A program made the position numbers and the translations under genes. Below are positions 63,234 to 64,000 of a stretch of 64,000 nucleotides of DNA, piece by piece. This DNA comes from Phycicoccus jejuensis. GTDB lineage: Bacteria > Actinomycetota > Actinomycetes > Actinomycetales > Dermatophilaceae. The stretch is from assembly GCF_000720925.1 (NCBI RefSeq), contig NZ_JOEE01000003.1, positions 372,001-436,000 of the forward strand, read 5' to 3'. How positions within the stretch are numbered: position 1 is the stretch's first letter; each line of letters begins with the position of its first letter. The notes under the pieces are model-generated. The model was not told the origin of the DNA. It worked only from the letters and a program-made list of their open reading frames with translations, and searched no databases.

Positions 63234-64000
63234 CTACGAGCGGCAGGCCGCGGGCTCGGACGGCTCGCGGACCGCGTCGGCCGCCCCTTCGCGCTCCGGC
63301 GTCCGGCCGTCGGAGCGCGAGCCGCGCGGCCCGCCCACCCCGACCCGGTGGCCCCGCACACGCTGCGCCCACCTCGCGGCCGCGGCACGCACCGGCGCCT
63401 GGGCCACCAGCACCCCACCGAGGACGACGAGCATCGCCCCGAGCTGCACCCACCCGAAGCCCTCGCCCAGCAGGACCACCCCGAGCACCGTCCCGACGAC
63501 CGGGTTGAGCAGCCCCACCACCGCGACGGCGCCGGCGTCCATCCGGGTCAGCCCGCGGAACCACACGACGTACCCGACCACCGACCCGACGAGCCCGAGC
63601 CACAGCAGCGCCAGCACCGCCGCCCCGTCCAGCGCCGGCGGCGCCCCCTCGACCACCAGCGCCACCGGCACGAGCACCAGCCCACCGGCCACCAGCTGCC
63701 ACGCCGTCGTCGCGAGCACCGCGTCGCGCGGCGTCCAGCGCCGCACGAGCACGAACCCCACCGACGCCGACACGACGGCCCCGACCGACGCCGCCACCCC
63801 GACCGGGTCGACGGACCCCGACGCCCCGCCCCCCGCGGAGACCAGCACGACCACTCCCCCGATGCCGGCCACGGCCGCGAGCACCGCGACCCACGGCTGG
63901 CGCTCCCCGAGCAGCAGCCACGCCACACCCATGACCACCAACGGGGAGAGCGCGGTCAGCGTCGACGCCAACCCGCTCGGCAGCCGGTAGGCCGCGACGT
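63234..64000 (-). CDS. EamA/DMT family transporter (partial, 5' end outside window)
   Basis: The visible 255 or so residues contain about eight membrane segments in the two-repeat EamA pattern (SPLVVMGVAWLLLGERQPWV; LLNPVVGTVLGVVLLGEGFG) and a polar, Arg-rich C-terminal tail. The N-terminus lies beyond the right edge, since the frame is open to the last base and homology continues (AYRLPSGLAST). It would export or import a small metabolite; substrate unknown. Confidence 0.88.
   Translation of the reverse strand, partial: VAAYRLPSGLASTLTALSPLVVMGVAWLLLGERQPWVAVLAAVAGIGGVVVLVSAGGGASGSVDPVGVAASVGAVVSASVGFVLVRRWTPRDAVLATTAWQLVAGGLVLVPVALVVEGAPPALDGAAVLALLWLGLVGSVVGYVVWFRGLTRMDAGAVAVVGLLNPVVGTVLGVVLLGEGFGWVQLGAMLVVLGGVLVAQAPVRAAAARWAQRVRGHRVGVGGPRGSRSDGRTPEREGAADAVREPSEPAACRS

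Noticed and set aside
62608..63990. A 460-residue rightward protein with Glu-Gly-Lys-Pro-Cys repeats
   Set aside because: It is antisense to the EamA gene and reads the intergenic 21-bp repeats; composition is not coding-like.
1..64000. tRNA, rRNA, riboswitch, insertion sequence or prophage
   Set aside because: No sequence recognisable as any of these was seen by eye on either strand; a covariance-model scan would settle it.

Overview
The window is very GC-rich, with dense genes of strong G/C third-position bias, GTG starts about as common as ATG, and many starts placed 6-8 nt behind a TAnnnT hexamer (leaderless-type promoters). With the gene content (mycobacterium-like purE-purK-gtrA, birA-accD-accE and maf blocks, F420-type oxidoreductase, LCP proteins) this points to a high-GC actinobacterium. 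A member of the Micrococcales, perhaps Intrasporangiaceae, is my guess; the assignment is inference. I saw no rRNA, tRNA, phage, insertion sequence or cas gene.

Layout. 1-6 kb: a secreted peptidoglycan-binding protein cut by the left edge, a 3-oxoacid CoA-transferase pair (scoAB), and a large secreted amidase/SpoIID/FG-GAP protein. 6-22 kb: a cell-surface glycopolymer locus with a lipid-linked glycan flippase, four GT2 glycosyltransferases (one with a DUF2304 partner), a polytopic GT-C-like protein, a Wzm/Wzt-type ABC exporter, a two-module CDP-glycerol-type polymerase and three LCP ligases. It ends in an eroded aquaporin gene abutting a fragment of another gene. 22-31 kb: EAL-HDOD protein, chromate transporter, acyl-CoA dehydrogenase with divergent TetR regulator, NYN nuclease-fold protein, F420-type oxidoreductase and an Imm-5-like protein. 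30-37 kb: ugd, a CoA-binding protein, a second and larger two-module CDP-glycerol-type transferase, purK-purE and gtrA.

37-50 kb: a two-component system, a class III cyclase, birA and the accD-accE acyl-CoA carboxylase genes, then an accessory stretch (AbiEi/DUF559 gene bracketed by palindromic repeats, MOSC, DUF885 peptidase, TetR, Na+/H+ antiporter with a UBP zinc finger) before maf. In Mycobacterium tuberculosis, as I recall it, accE and maf are neighbours, so this stretch looks inserted. 50-55 kb: a small membrane protein/winged-helix regulator pair, a leucine-catabolism-like carboxylase and dehydrogenase with a divergent MerR regulator, and a PfkB sugar kinase. 55-61 kb: tryptophan 2,3-dioxygenase, a 51-bp-period palindromic repeat array, and a sugar-phosphate cluster (LacD-type aldolase, PfkB kinase, LacI regulator, FGGY kinase). 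61-64 kb: a GDYXXLXY/DUF2157 pair, a repeat-bearing gap and an EamA transporter cut by the right edge.

The most unusual material is non-coding: two sequence-unrelated palindromic repeat arrays that share about 34-35 bp repeats and 16-19 bp spacers (period near 51 bp), a 26-bp perfect inverted repeat, a 21-bp-period repeat, several tandem operator-like palindromes, and a birA/accD bidirectional promoter whose two -10 elements overlap.
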